Positions 1 through 8,954 of a stretch of DNA of 64,000 nucleotides are shown piece by piece; the stretch's first letter is position 1; each line of letters begins with the position of its first letter. A program made the translations under genes and the position numbers. This DNA is from an uncultured Eubacteriales bacterium (GTDB taxonomy: Bacteria; Bacillota; Clostridia; Lachnospirales; Lachnospiraceae). The stretch spans positions 1-64,000 of the forward strand of contig OMVN01000001.1 in the NCBI GenBank assembly GCA_900314525.1, in the 5' to 3' direction. Below the pieces are notes generated by a model that worked only from the letters and a program-made list of their open reading frames with translations, was not told the DNA's origin and did no database searches.

Positions 1-29
1 GAGAAACCTTTGTTGTTCATTTTCTTCAT
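1..29 (-). CDS. Type IV prepilin, N-terminal fragment cut by the window edge
   Basis: Only the first nine codons are visible. They read MKKMNNKGF and the next codon begins TC. A short basic leader ending in K-G before F is the classic class III signal cut by prepilin peptidase after Gly, with methylation of the new N-terminal Phe. A ribosome binding site (AAAGGAGA) lies about nine bases before the ATG. It is the next gene after pilC on the same strand, 90 bp away, where a major or minor pilin is expected. The class is well supported by motif plus context. Which pilin it is cannot be told from ten residues. Confidence 0.72.
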
Positions 30-119
30 AATTTTCAATCTCCTTTTCCTTTTTTAATTGATTAATAAGTTATTTATATAAATTGTCCGGCCGGTATGTG
101 CCGAATCAATATATACCTT

Positions 120-1346
120 TTATTCTCCACCGCCATCAGCGATTGAGTACATTCCAAACATTGGAATTAAGATTGCCATAATTATTGTTCCTACAATTCC
201 TGCAAGTACAACTATAATTAATGGCTGTACAATCTGTGAAATATTATTAGTAGCTACTTCTACTTCTTCTTCATAATATGTAGCTGCTGTAGTAAGCATA
301 TCTTCCATACTACCTGTCTCTTCCCCGATACCTATCATCTGAACTATCATATTAGGGAAGACTCCGCCAAGTTTGAGAGGTTCTGAAAGTGGTCTACCTT
401 CTGCAACTTTCTCTCTTGCCTTTAATACATCGTCTCTGAAATATACATTTTTAAGTGTTCTGGCTGTTATTTCAAGTGCCTCTATCATCGAAATACCAGA
501 AGCTGTAAGTGTGGATAATGTTCTAGCAAAACTTGCTGAATTATTCTTTACTGTAAGTGTTCCAAATATTGGTGCCTTCATAGCTATTTTAGCAAAGAAA
601 TATGTACCCTGTTTAGTGGACTTAAATACTTTAATTGCGATTACTGCAATCATAACAACTATAATGCATACATACCACTTAGCTACCATAAAATCACTGC
701 ATGCAACAAGTGCCTGTGTAAGTGCTGGAAGTTTTTGATCCATATCTGCATACATACTTGAGAATGTTGGAATAACCATTATCATCATCGCTATAACTAC
801 GCCGATGATAATTACTAAAAGTGCTATTGGATAAATCATTGCACTTTTTACCATCGAGCGGAGTTTTGTCTGTTTCTCCATCTGTTCTCCAACTCGTTCA
901 AATGCAGTTTCAAGATTACCAGTTGCCTCACCAGCTTCTACCATATTAATCATAATATCTGGGAATACTCCTGTCTGTCTTCCCATTGCTCTGGCAAGTG
1001 TTTCACCTTTCTGAACTGAAAGTTTAGTATCTTCTATTGCTGCTTTAAGTGTCTTGTTCTCTGTCTGGCCGCCCAACATATCAAGTGCATCTACAATTGC
1101 AACGCCAGCGCCTGTAATACTTACAAACTGTCTACAGAAAACGCTCAAATCTCTAGGTTTTACTTTCTTCTTTCCTCCGAAATTAAAGCTCAAATCCTTA
1201 TCGAACAATCCTTCTTCGTCGACCTTTACAGGACTAAGTCCCTGGCTCTTAAGCTGTTCGATGGCGCTCTGTTTATCTTCTGCCTCGACCGATGCCTTAA
1301 CTTCCTTACCGCTCTTGTCTAATGCGGTATATTTAAAATTCGACAT
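120..1346 (-). CDS. pilC: Type IV pilus / type II secretion inner-membrane platform protein PilC
   Basis: The 408-residue protein has the T2SSF architecture: a soluble N-terminal region (1-65), then two homologous T2SSF domains (about 70-195 and 275-400), each ending in hydrophobic membrane segments (near 170-190, 220-240 and 375-400). The repeated V-E-x-G-E-x-T-G / I-G-x-G-E-E-T-G-S signatures (about residues 136 and 340) are typical. PilC is the membrane platform on which PilB and PilT act during pilus assembly and retraction. The gene follows pilB and pilT and precedes a prepilin. The start is supported by GAGAGGAG seven bases upstream. Length is normal for the family (about 400). The close paralogue ComGB/GspF is the main alternative name. 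Confidence 0.93.
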   Translation of the reverse strand: MSNFKYTALDKSGKEVKASVEAEDKQSAIEQLKSQGLSPVKVDEEGLFDKDLSFNFGGKKKVKPRDLSVFCRQFVSITGAGVAIVDALDMLGGQTENKTLKAAIEDTKLSVQKGETLARAMGRQTGVFPDIMINMVEAGEATGNLETAFERVGEQMEKQTKLRSMVKSAMIYPIALLVIIIGVVIAMMIMVIPTFSSMYADMDQKLPALTQALVACSDFMVAKWYVCIIVVMIAVIAIKVFKSTKQGTYFFAKIAMKAPIFGTLTVKNNSASFARTLSTLTASGISMIEALEITARTLKNVYFRDDVLKAREKVAEGRPLSEPLKLGGVFPNMIVQMIGIGEETGSMEDMLTTAATYYEEEVEVATNNISQIVQPLIIVVLAGIVGTIIMAILIPMFGMYSIADGGGE

Positions 1347-1398
1347 TTTTGCACTCCTCTCTTCGAGTATTTATACTATATCGTATTTTCTATAATTG

Positions 1399-1407
1399 AT
1401 TATAGCA
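1399..1407 (-). promoter_or_regulatory. Extended -10 promoter upstream of pilC
   Basis: Read on the minus strand the sequence is TGCTATAAT, a consensus -10 hexamer with the TGn extension, about 50 bp before the pilC start. No good -35 is visible, which is common for extended -10 promoters. It gives pilC and the downstream pilin a start independent of pilB-pilT. Confidence 0.5.
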
Positions 1408-1449
1408 CGTTCGTAAAATTTTTACTACTTATTTTTAATTTGTTAATAG

Positions 1450-1461
1450 TTTGTTAACAAA
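1450..1461. promoter_or_regulatory. Perfect 12-bp palindrome upstream of the pilC promoter
   Basis: TTTGTTAACAAA is a perfect palindrome about 45 bp upstream of the pilC -10 element. A TTTGTTAA half-site is repeated beside it, starting around 1439. The position suits an activator or repressor site. In such AT-rich DNA it may also be chance. Confidence 0.25.
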
Positions 1462-1533
1462 TCGTGCAGTTTGTATATCTTTTGGTTGACTTTTTTGTGC
1501 AATTTTAACAATAGATTCTTATTTAGTTAAATA

Positions 1534-2598
1534 TTAAATCATTCCTCTTAATCTTCTGTCCATATTTACAATATCCTGAGCATAGGAAGCGCAAACATCA
1601 CCAGTTATCTTTCCTCTTCTATATAAATCGTACAGTGCATCATCCATTGATGTCATACCAAGTTTCTTATTAGTCTGAATCATTGAAGGAATCTGATACG
1701 TTTTACCTTCACGAATAAGATTCTTGATGGCTGGGTTAGTAATCATTACCTCAAATGCAGCAACTCGTCCTTTGTTATCAGCTGTAGGGCAAAGCTGCTG
1801 TGAAATAACAGCCTCTAACACCATAGATAACTGTACCCTAATCTGTGCCTGCTGATGTGTAGGGAATACATCGATAATACGATCAATTGTAGCTGCAGCA
1901 CCAATTGTATGTAATGTAGAAAAAACTAAATGTCCTGTTTCAGCTGCTGTTACTGCAATGGAAATTGTCTCAAAGTCACGCATCTCTCCAACAAGAATAA
2001 CATCTGGATCTTCACGAAGTGCTGCACGAAGTGCGTTATTATAAGACATTGAATCGGCTCCAATTTCCCTTTGGTTAACCATAGCTCTCTTATGGCTGTG
2101 CATGTACTCGATTGGATCCTCAAGAGTAATAATATGTGCATTTCTATTTTCATTAACAAGATTAATAATAGAAGCAAGTGTTGTTGATTTACCAGATCCT
2201 GTAGGTCCTGTTACAAGAACAAGTCCTCTTTTTCTTGTATAGAGATCCTGAACCGCCTGAGGAACACCTAACTGCTCAGGTCTTGGAATTTCTGTACCTA
2301 CAATACGAAGTGCTGCTGCCATATTTCCACGTTGTCTAAATACGTTCACACGATATCGTCCAATTCCTGGAAATGCTGCAGAGAAATCAGCCTCGCCAAG
2401 TTCATCATATATAGATTTGTGTCTCTTATCTAAAATACTTGATATTATTGTCTCTGCGTCATCTGGAAGTAATACTGGATAATTCATATTTACAAGTGCC
2501 CCGTTAACTCTCATCTTAGGTGGAACACCTACTGTAATATGAACATCGGATGCATTGAAATTTGCTGCATTACTTAATATCTCTTCTATTGTGATCAT
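1534..2598 (-). CDS. pilT: Type IV pilus retraction ATPase PilT
   Basis: The 354-residue protein has the PilT layout: an N-terminal PAS-like domain (1-100) and a RecA-like ATPase core. Visible motifs are Walker A GPTGSGKST (about 131-139), an Asp box (ITLEDPIEY, about 158-166), Walker B (DVILVGEMRD, near 200) and a His box (GHLVFSTLHT, near 222). It hydrolyses ATP at the cytoplasmic base of the pilus to depolymerise pilin, driving retraction, twitching and DNA uptake. It lies 42 bp after pilB. AGGAGG before ATG fixes the start. The E-M-R-D form of Walker B and the length separate it from PilB. Confidence 0.94.
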   Translation of the reverse strand: MITIEEILSNAANFNASDVHITVGVPPKMRVNGALVNMNYPVLLPDDAETIISSILDKRHKSIYDELGEADFSAAFPGIGRYRVNVFRQRGNMAAALRIVGTEIPRPEQLGVPQAVQDLYTRKRGLVLVTGPTGSGKSTTLASIINLVNENRNAHIITLEDPIEYMHSHKRAMVNQREIGADSMSYNNALRAALREDPDVILVGEMRDFETISIAVTAAETGHLVFSTLHTIGAAATIDRIIDVFPTHQQAQIRVQLSMVLEAVISQQLCPTADNKGRVAAFEVMITNPAIKNLIREGKTYQIPSMIQTNKKLGMTSMDDALYDLYRRGKITGDVCASYAQDIVNMDRRLRGMI

Positions 2599-2640
2599 TT
2601 TTTGTCCTCCTTAAATTGTTTTATTTATGATAATCACTTA

Positions 2641-4368
2641 TTATTCTGATTCGTATGTAATTCTCAGTGCCTCTTTGAAAGATGTAGTTCCTTCAATAAA
2701 TAATCTTGTGGCACTTTCTGCCAGAGGATGCATTCCCTCTGCAACTGCAACTTCCTTAATCTGATCCGCTCTTGAACCTGCTGCAATCTTTATTCTCAGG
2801 TTGTTAGTTACTGGCATAATCTCATATACACCAATTCGACCTTTGTAACCTGTATTACCACATACTTCACATCCTACTGGTTCATATACAGGAATCTGTC
2901 CTGGTTTTGTAATTCCAAGAAGCTTCTTCTCCTGTTCAGTAGCATATGTCATTTTCTTACATTCTGGGCAAAGTCTTCTTACAAGTCGCTGTGCTATAAC
3001 TCCTACAAGAGAATCACCTACAAGATATGGCTCAAGTCCCATATCTATCAGACGGGTAACCGTACTTGCAGTACCATTTGTATGTAGTGTACTGATAACT
3101 AAATGTCCTGTAATAGCGGCACGAACGGCGATATCAGCTGTCTCACCGTCTCGAATTTCTCCAATCATTATGATGTCCGGATCCTGACGAAGAATTGAAC
3201 GAAGGGCTGCAGCAAATGTAAGTCCTGCTTTTTCATTTACATGTACCTGGTTAAGTCCTTCCATATTAGCCTCGACTGGGTCCTCAACTGTGATAATATT
3301 AACTTCTTCTGTATTAAGTTCCGATAGTGCTGTATAAAGTGTAGTAGATTTACCAGATCCAGTAGGTCCCGTTACAAGAACGATACCATGTGGATTTTTA
3401 AGAATTCTGTCAAATTTTTCTAACTCTTCTTCTGTAAATCCTAAATTTTTCTTATCTCTTGTAAGATTTTCCTTAGAAGTAAGACGCATAACTACTTTCT
3501 CACCATTAATTGTTGGAAGAATAGATACACGGACATCATAATCTCTTCTGTCAACAGTCATTGCTATACGACCATCCTGAGGTTTTCTCTTTTCTGATAT
3601 ATCCATGCCTCCGATAATCTTAATCCTGGCAACAATACCAGTAAGAAGGTCTATATCATATGTATACGCATTAACTAATGTACCATCAATTCTGTATCTT
3701 ACTCTTACTTTAAACTCCAGCGCTTCTATATGAATATCACTGGATCTTCTTCTAACTCCCTGTTCAAGAATACTTCGTACTAGCTGTACAATTGGCGAAT
3801 TATCAAGTTCTGAATCTCCTTCTTCATCCTCTCCGCCCTGGATAATTGCTTTATCTCTTTCTCTCTCTTTTCTGTACTGCTCTGCAGCCTGCATAGCCTG
3901 TGTATCACCAAATACTTTATCAAGAGCTATGTCAATAGCAGTCTTGGTAGAAAGTACCGGATCAACCTGAAGGTTAGTAATAATAGAGATATCATCAATC
4001 GCAATAATATCCATTGGATCTGCCATGGCAACCTTTAATACGTTAGGAAGAAGTGGATCATATCCAATTGGAATGATAGAATTCTTACGGAGGAAATCTT
4101 CCTTAAGAAGTTTTACCGCATCCTCGTCAATCTTCTCTCTTCTAACGTCTACATATTCAATTCCAAGCTGATCAACTAGGATGTCAATCATATCATTTTC
4201 TGATACCATTCCCAAAGAAACTATAGTCTCACCAAGTTTCTGTCCTAGTTCTTTCTGTTTGGAAAGTGCCTCTTGTAACTGGTCTTCAGTAATTAAACCC
4301 TTCTGAACAAGGGTATCTCCTAATCTAATCTTATTATATCTAGCCATACCATTACCCCATTCCGACAT
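2641..4368 (-). CDS. pilB: Type IV pilus assembly ATPase PilB (GspE/MshE family)
   Basis: The 575-residue protein has an N-terminal GspE/MshE domain (about 10-150), a linker, an N2 region with the arginine-rich RRRSSDIHIE segment (about 205) and the ATPase core. Walker A is GPTGSGKST (about 334), the Asp box is ITVEDPVE, Walker B is DIIMIGEIRD, and the His box is GHLVISTLHT. Two CxxC pairs (CPEC and CEVC) form the zinc-binding insert typical of PilB/GspE. It powers pilus polymerisation. The longest frame starts at 4368. An internal ATG at 4347 (MARYNKIRL) has a GGA eight bases upstream and matches the usual family start, so the true start may be 4347. It is first of the pilB-pilT-pilC series. 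Confidence 0.93.
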   Translation of the reverse strand: MSEWGNGMARYNKIRLGDTLVQKGLITEDQLQEALSKQKELGQKLGETIVSLGMVSENDMIDILVDQLGIEYVDVRREKIDEDAVKLLKEDFLRKNSIIPIGYDPLLPNVLKVAMADPMDIIAIDDISIITNLQVDPVLSTKTAIDIALDKVFGDTQAMQAAEQYRKERERDKAIIQGGEDEEGDSELDNSPIVQLVRSILEQGVRRRSSDIHIEALEFKVRVRYRIDGTLVNAYTYDIDLLTGIVARIKIIGGMDISEKRKPQDGRIAMTVDRRDYDVRVSILPTINGEKVVMRLTSKENLTRDKKNLGFTEEELEKFDRILKNPHGIVLVTGPTGSGKSTTLYTALSELNTEEVNIITVEDPVEANMEGLNQVHVNEKAGLTFAAALRSILRQDPDIIMIGEIRDGETADIAVRAAITGHLVISTLHTNGTASTVTRLIDMGLEPYLVGDSLVGVIAQRLVRRLCPECKKMTYATEQEKKLLGITKPGQIPVYEPVGCEVCGNTGYKGRIGVYEIMPVTNNLRIKIAAGSRADQIKEVAVAEGMHPLAESATRLFIEGTTSFKEALRITYESE

Positions 4369-4465
4369 TCTAAATTTTTCTACACTCTAATATACCATAT
4401 TTGGTACGTATTTTAAAGTGTTTTTTTGCATGTTTACCATCAAATAGCTGATTTTAATAATTATT

Positions 4466-5764
4466 TTATCTATTTTGTACAATTATTTTTTTGTTATTTT
4501 CACTTAACATTCCCAGATAAATATAGTAATAGACGGCTGTATAAAAGAAAATAACTCCAAACATAGATGAAACAATATAGCCAAACACAACTATTCCATC
4601 AATTATAGTAAATGTTTCCATTTCTTTTATTTTTTTCAATATACAAAATGCTATAACCATAAGTCCTAATAAATAAAATATAGCCCCTGGTATACCTGTT
4701 TCCACTCCAAGCTGAAGTATTTCATTATGTGGTTCATCAGAATATGCATCAGGTCCAACGCCAAATACAGGTGTTTCCTTTATCTGATTTACCGCCATTT
4801 TCCACAGACCAATTCTTCCAGAACCGGCATTGTCTGAAATTCCACTAATTGATGCAACACTTTTTGCATCCCCAGTAGTAACTTTAAAATTATTTGAGAC
4901 TCCTCCGGTATAATAGTTTGTCATAGCACTGGTGAGTGCAAATACCAGTATTACCAGTATTGTACCTGCAAGTATTTCTCTCTTAACAAAAATACTTATA
5001 ATCAAAAGAACAACAAAAGCCATAATAAGAGCTATATAAGTCCCAAAGGTATTATTCATTATCATGCACCACACACTGATAGCAATACATATAAGCCCAA
5101 CTATTTTGGATATAACTTTTTTTGACAAAATAACAATACCAGCACTAGATAAAATTCCTATCACCATAAAATATGCAGAATGATTTCTATTATAAAATGC
5201 GCCAGTTCTGCTACCATATAATCCAAAATGATTAGTAATAAGTAAGATATTTTGTACTGTATTTGTTATCATAAATGTAGCATATATTATAAGTCTATTA
5301 ATTCTGTCTCTTCTAAGGAATTTTCCACATATATAAAAAGAGCCAAATATCAGATAACTTCTAAAACCGCTATTTCTAAACCAATGTCCAAGGAATGAAT
5401 CATTTCTTGCATTCGACAGTATCATGCATAATCCGCTCCATAATATTAGTAAAACAAAAAAGATCTCATATACATGTCCCTTAAAATAGTTTTTTATACC
5501 AGGCATTCCCATAGCTGAACCCTTAGCAAGAATACTAAACAAGACAAATGCAATTGTCAGGTATCCTATTACATAATAATACTTAACCATATATTCTAAT
5601 GTCTGATGTCTAGTCAGATATCTGTTAATAGTTTCAAAGTCTACCATCAGAATCATCAGTATAATAAGAACCAGAGAGCCTTTATTGTAAAAGCTCTCCG
5701 GTAATATATTTCCAATCTCTTTGAAATTATTAGCCTGTTTTAATTTATTAATTGTTTCTCTCAT
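4466..5764 (-). CDS. O-antigen ligase/polymerase family membrane protein (Wzy/PilO-like)
   Basis: This 432-residue polytopic protein has about ten to twelve hydrophobic segments and a large extracytoplasmic loop around residues 285-355. The loop region carries DEPHNEILQLGVETGIPG (about 343-360), matching the H-N-x2-L-x4-E-x-G-x2-G signature of the Wzy_C family. Such proteins polymerise surface glycans or transfer lipid-linked glycans to acceptors. The start ATG lies one base after the stop of the antiporter gene, so the two are co-transcribed. Its other neighbour is pilB. Since PilO/PglL oligosaccharyltransferases share this fold, a role in pilin glycosylation is possible. That part is inference from location. 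Confidence 0.75.
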   Translation of the reverse strand: MRETINKLKQANNFKEIGNILPESFYNKGSLVLIILMILMVDFETINRYLTRHQTLEYMVKYYYVIGYLTIAFVLFSILAKGSAMGMPGIKNYFKGHVYEIFFVLLILWSGLCMILSNARNDSFLGHWFRNSGFRSYLIFGSFYICGKFLRRDRINRLIIYATFMITNTVQNILLITNHFGLYGSRTGAFYNRNHSAYFMVIGILSSAGIVILSKKVISKIVGLICIAISVWCMIMNNTFGTYIALIMAFVVLLIISIFVKREILAGTILVILVFALTSAMTNYYTGGVSNNFKVTTGDAKSVASISGISDNAGSGRIGLWKMAVNQIKETPVFGVGPDAYSDEPHNEILQLGVETGIPGAIFYLLGLMVIAFCILKKIKEMETFTIIDGIVVFGYIVSSMFGVIFFYTAVYYYIYLGMLSENNKKIIVQNR

Positions 5765-5765
5765 T

Positions 5766-6938
5766 TTACTCTGCCTTTTCCTTATACAGCATTTTCATAA
5801 TAATAGGTGTCACAACAGAAGATGTAATAATAAGTAAAATTACAGAAGTAAAATATTTAGGATCAATCATTCCTGCATCAAGTCCCTTTTGAGAGACAAT
5901 TAGTGCCACTTCTCCTCTTGTCATCATACCAACACCAATTCTAAATGTATCTTTTCCCTTGAATCTGCACAATCTTGCAACAAGCCCGCATCCAATAATC
6001 TTTCCAACAAGTGCAACTAATACAAACAGAACAGAGAATAATAAAAGATCTCCTGTAAGTCCCTTTATTGTTGTCTTAAGTCCAATACTTGCAAAGAAAA
6101 TAGGTCCAAATATCATATATGAACTTATATCCATTTTTCTGGATATATAATCAGAATCCTGAATATTACATAAGATTATACCTGCAACAAATGCTCCAGT
6201 AATATCTGCTATTCCAAAATATTTTTCTGCCACATAGGCCATTGCAAAACAAAGAGCAAGACCAAAAATTGGAATTCTTCTGCTATGAGGCCACCTTTTA
6301 TCCATAAGTTTAAATAGAAAATATATAACAAATCCAATACCTATTGAAAACAGGAAGAACAGAGCTGTCTTAGAAATTACGTCACCTGGATCAGTCTTTG
6401 CTGTCTTAAATCCAATAACAAATGTGAGAACTATAATTCCAATTACATCATCAACTATTGCTGCCGAAAGAATTGTAGTTCCTACCATTCCTTTTAATTT
6501 GCCCAGTTCCTTTAATGTCTCTACAGTAATACTTACCGAAGTTGCAGTCATTATTGTTCCAATAAACACTGCCTCATAAAATTTATCAGAGCCGTTTGGA
6601 GCAAATCCATAGTAACAACTATATAAAAGATATCCCGAAAACATTGGAAACGCAACACCTGCACATGCTATAAGTACTGCCTTTGGTCCTGTCTTTATAA
6701 GATCTCTTAAGTTAGTGCCAAGTCCTGCACTGAACATCAGAAGAATTACTCCTATTTCAGCAAGAATTCCAAGGAAATCACTTTGCTCCACAATTCCAAG
6801 TACACTTGGTCCAATTATCAATCCTGCAATGATTTCCCCCACAACCATAGGTGCATGTAATTGTCTCGAAAGTATTCCAAACAATTTAGCTGTGACAATA
6901 ATTATTGCAAGGTCCCTTAAAATCTCATAACTTTCCAT
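5766..6938 (-). CDS. Kef/CPA2-type cation:proton antiporter
   Basis: The protein has 390 residues and about twelve hydrophobic segments across the whole length. It matches the Na_H_Exchanger (CPA2) fold: APMVVGEIIAGLIIGPSVLG near residue 29 and a D-D conserved pair in AAIVDDVIGIIVL (near 160) expected at the ion site. There is no C-terminal TrkA-N regulatory domain, so it resembles GerN/NapA-like antiporters rather than full KefB/C. It exchanges Na+ or K+ for protons at the membrane. GGAGAA precedes the ATG. It sits between sigK and the Wzy-like gene, which could suggest a link to germination (GerN), but sequence alone does not settle the ion. Confidence 0.85.
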   Translation of the reverse strand: MESYEILRDLAIIIVTAKLFGILSRQLHAPMVVGEIIAGLIIGPSVLGIVEQSDFLGILAEIGVILLMFSAGLGTNLRDLIKTGPKAVLIACAGVAFPMFSGYLLYSCYYGFAPNGSDKFYEAVFIGTIMTATSVSITVETLKELGKLKGMVGTTILSAAIVDDVIGIIVLTFVIGFKTAKTDPGDVISKTALFFLFSIGIGFVIYFLFKLMDKRWPHSRRIPIFGLALCFAMAYVAEKYFGIADITGAFVAGIILCNIQDSDYISRKMDISSYMIFGPIFFASIGLKTTIKGLTGDLLLFSVLFVLVALVGKIIGCGLVARLCRFKGKDTFRIGVGMMTRGEVALIVSQKGLDAGMIDPKYFTSVILLIITSSVVTPIIMKMLYKEKAE

Positions 6939-7001
6939 TTTAGTTTTCTCCTTTTGTACAATATATCATCTATTGTATATTTTAAACATCAGATAGTCAA
7001 T

Positions 7002-7625
7002 TTATTCTAATGCATTTTTTAATTTAATTAATGCTCTTTTTTCTATTCGGCTAACATAACTTCTTGAAATCCCTAGTTCAGATGCAACCTTTTGCTGTGT
7101 ATATTCATTTTTTCCATTGAGTCCATATCTTTTTTCTATAATGATGAATTCCCTGTCTGTCAGTATATTTTTAACACATTCCATCAGTTTTTTTTGTTGC
7201 TCATTCCTCACATACCATTCTTCAATCTGGGGATCTTTACTTTCAATTATATCAAACAAATGTATTTCATTTCCTTCGCAATCCGCACCAATAGGCTCAT
7301 ACAATGAAATCTCTTTGGATTTTTTCTTGTCAGTTCTTAGCATCATTAAGAATTCATTTTCAATACATCTCGAAGCATATGTGGATAATTTTCCTTTACC
7401 ACAGTCAAAACTATCAATGGCTTTCATAAGACCAATGGTGCCAATCGAAATTAATTCATCAAGATTTCTGTTAATTTCTGGTTTGACATATTTTTTAGCT
7501 ATAAACGCAACTAATCTCAAATTATGTTCTACCAGCAGTTCTTTTCCCTTCAAGTCACCATCTTTAAAGCATTTCAGATAATACATCTCCTCTTCACTGT
7601 CTAATGGTTCTTTAAATGTTTTCAA
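7002..7625 (-). CDS. sigK: Sporulation sigma factor SigK-like (sigma-70 family)
   Basis: From the proposed TTG start the protein is 207 residues. Region 2 is clear ([51 protein letters not shown]). Region 4 has a helix-turn-helix ([21 protein letters not shown]). [17 protein letters not shown] between them is characteristic of SigK/SigE-type sporulation factors. The frame is open to an ATG at 7682, but that start has AGGAA directly against it. The TTG at 7625 has GAGGTG six bases upstream and gives an N-terminus (MKTFKEPL) like SigK homologues, so I prefer it. No long processed pro-sequence is seen, and the gene is not interrupted by a skin element. It directs late mother-cell transcription. 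Confidence 0.88.
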   Translation of the reverse strand: MKTFKEPLDSEEEMYYLKCFKDGDLKGKELLVEHNLRLVAFIAKKYVKPEINRNLDELISIGTIGLMKAIDSFDCGKGKLSTYASRCIENEFLMMLRTDKKKSKEISLYEPIGADCEGNEIHLFDIIESKDPQIEEWYVRNEQQKKLMECVKNILTDREFIIIEKRYGLNGKNEYTQQKVASELGISRSYVSRIEKRALIKLKNALE

Positions 7626-7630
7626 AGAAA

Positions 7631-7670
7631 GCACCTCGAAGCATTTTATATAATTTATGCCCCGAGGTGC
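7631..7670 (-). promoter_or_regulatory. 12-bp hairpin that includes the sigK ribosome binding site
   Basis: On the minus strand GCACCTCGGGGC (7670-7659) can pair with GCTTCGAGGTGC (7642-7631): ten Watson-Crick pairs and two G-U pairs around a 16-base AT-rich loop. The 3' arm contains GAGGTG, the best ribosome binding site for the TTG start of sigK. It is followed by TTTCTTTG, so it could also act as a weak terminator at the end of the U32 operon. Either way it would lower sigK expression. Confidence 0.6.
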
Positions 7671-7688
7671 AATATAGTGCATTTCCTA

Positions 7689-8954
7689 TTACATTTCTTT
7701 TCTTCTCAAAATGTTAAATTTATCCAGCTCCTTGCCCAAATTAATAAATAACTTCTGTTTTGGATGAGGTGCTGATTCCATCGCAACTCCATTTTCATCG
7801 TATATATCTAGTACCTTAACAAAGCTATTTGTACCATCTGTGTTCATTATTTCTATTTCTTCAGAAATACTGAATTTATTTCTCTGCTCTATCTCATAAA
7901 GAGTAATGTCCTTGTCTACACCAATTTCTCTCGCATTGATACTTCCCATTATCATTCCAAGATATGTATATGTCTTATTGTATGTGTTAGAATCATAAAT
8001 CTGTGTCTCTTCTGTAGGCTTTCCATAGAAGAAACCTGTGGTGTACTGTCTGTATGTACATTTTGTGATCTCATCTCTGTAATAATCCAGATTAGCAAGA
8101 TATTTTTCTTCACTTTCAAGATAATCATCTATAGCTCTTCTGTAAGTTCTGGCTACAGTGGCAACATATAGAGCTGTCTTCATTCTGCCCTCTATTTTCA
8201 AACTGTCAATTCCAGATTTCATCAAATCTGGTATATGTTCTATCATACACAAGTCTTTTGAATTGAATATATATGTGCCTCTTTCATTTTCATAAACAGG
8301 CATATATTCTCCCGGTCTAGTCTCCTCAACCACAGAATATTTCCATCTACAAGGATGTGTACATGCACCCTGGTTAGCATCCCTGCCTGTCAGAAAATTG
8401 CTAAGCAGGCATCTTCCAGAGTATGAAATACACATTGCTCCATGAATAAATGTCTCAATTTCCATATCTTCAGGGATTTTCCCTCTAATTTCATTAATTT
8501 CTTCTAATGATAATTCCCTTGCAGTTACAACTCTCTTGGCTCCTAATTTGTGCCAAAAATTAAAAGTTCCATAATTTGTATTGTTAGCCTGAGTGCTGAC
8601 ATGAATGTCAAGATCTGGAAAAATTTCTCTTGCAATAGTAAAAATTGCAGGATCTGAAATTATAAGTGCATCCATATGTACATCTTTTAATTCATTGAAA
8701 TATTTATATGCCGCATCTAAATCATCATTATGCGCAAGTATGTTAGATGTAATATACACCTTTACTCCGTGCTCATGGGCAAATTTTACTCCTTCTTTCA
8801 AATCATCCATCGAGAAGTTCTTCGCTTTTGCTCTAAGAGAAAATACCTCTCCTCCCACATATACAGCATCTGCTCCATATGTCACAGCAACCTTTAACAC
8901 CTCTAGGCTGCTTGCAGGTATCAGTAATTCCACTTTTCTATTATATTCTATCAT
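7689..8954 (-). CDS. trhP: U32 peptidase-family protein, likely tRNA 5-hydroxyuridine synthesis protein TrhP
   Basis: The 421-residue protein begins with the U32 pattern (ELLIPASSLEVLKVAVTYGADAVYVGG) and contains the family signature around ETFIHGAMCISYSGRCLLSNFLTGRDANQG (about 168-197). Four conserved Cys are seen in C-I-S-Y-S-G-R-C, N-Q-G-A-C and H-P-C. U32 proteins are annotated as collagenase-like peptidases, but the TrhP/YrrN-YrrO branch makes 5-hydroxyuridine at tRNA position 34. Here the start codon overlaps the stop of the TrmR-like methyltransferase by four bases (ATGA), which is the expected partner adding the methyl group. B. subtilis has two copies (yrrN, yrrO) at this place and only one is seen here. 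The tRNA role is inferred from family and context. Confidence 0.85.
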   Translation of the reverse strand: MIEYNRKVELLIPASSLEVLKVAVTYGADAVYVGGEVFSLRAKAKNFSMDDLKEGVKFAHEHGVKVYITSNILAHNDDLDAAYKYFNELKDVHMDALIISDPAIFTIAREIFPDLDIHVSTQANNTNYGTFNFWHKLGAKRVVTARELSLEEINEIRGKIPEDMEIETFIHGAMCISYSGRCLLSNFLTGRDANQGACTHPCRWKYSVVEETRPGEYMPVYENERGTYIFNSKDLCMIEHIPDLMKSGIDSLKIEGRMKTALYVATVARTYRRAIDDYLESEEKYLANLDYYRDEITKCTYRQYTTGFFYGKPTEETQIYDSNTYNKTYTYLGMIMGSINAREIGVDKDITLYEIEQRNKFSISEEIEIMNTDGTNSFVKVLDIYDENGVAMESAPHPKQKLFINLGKELDKFNILRRKEM

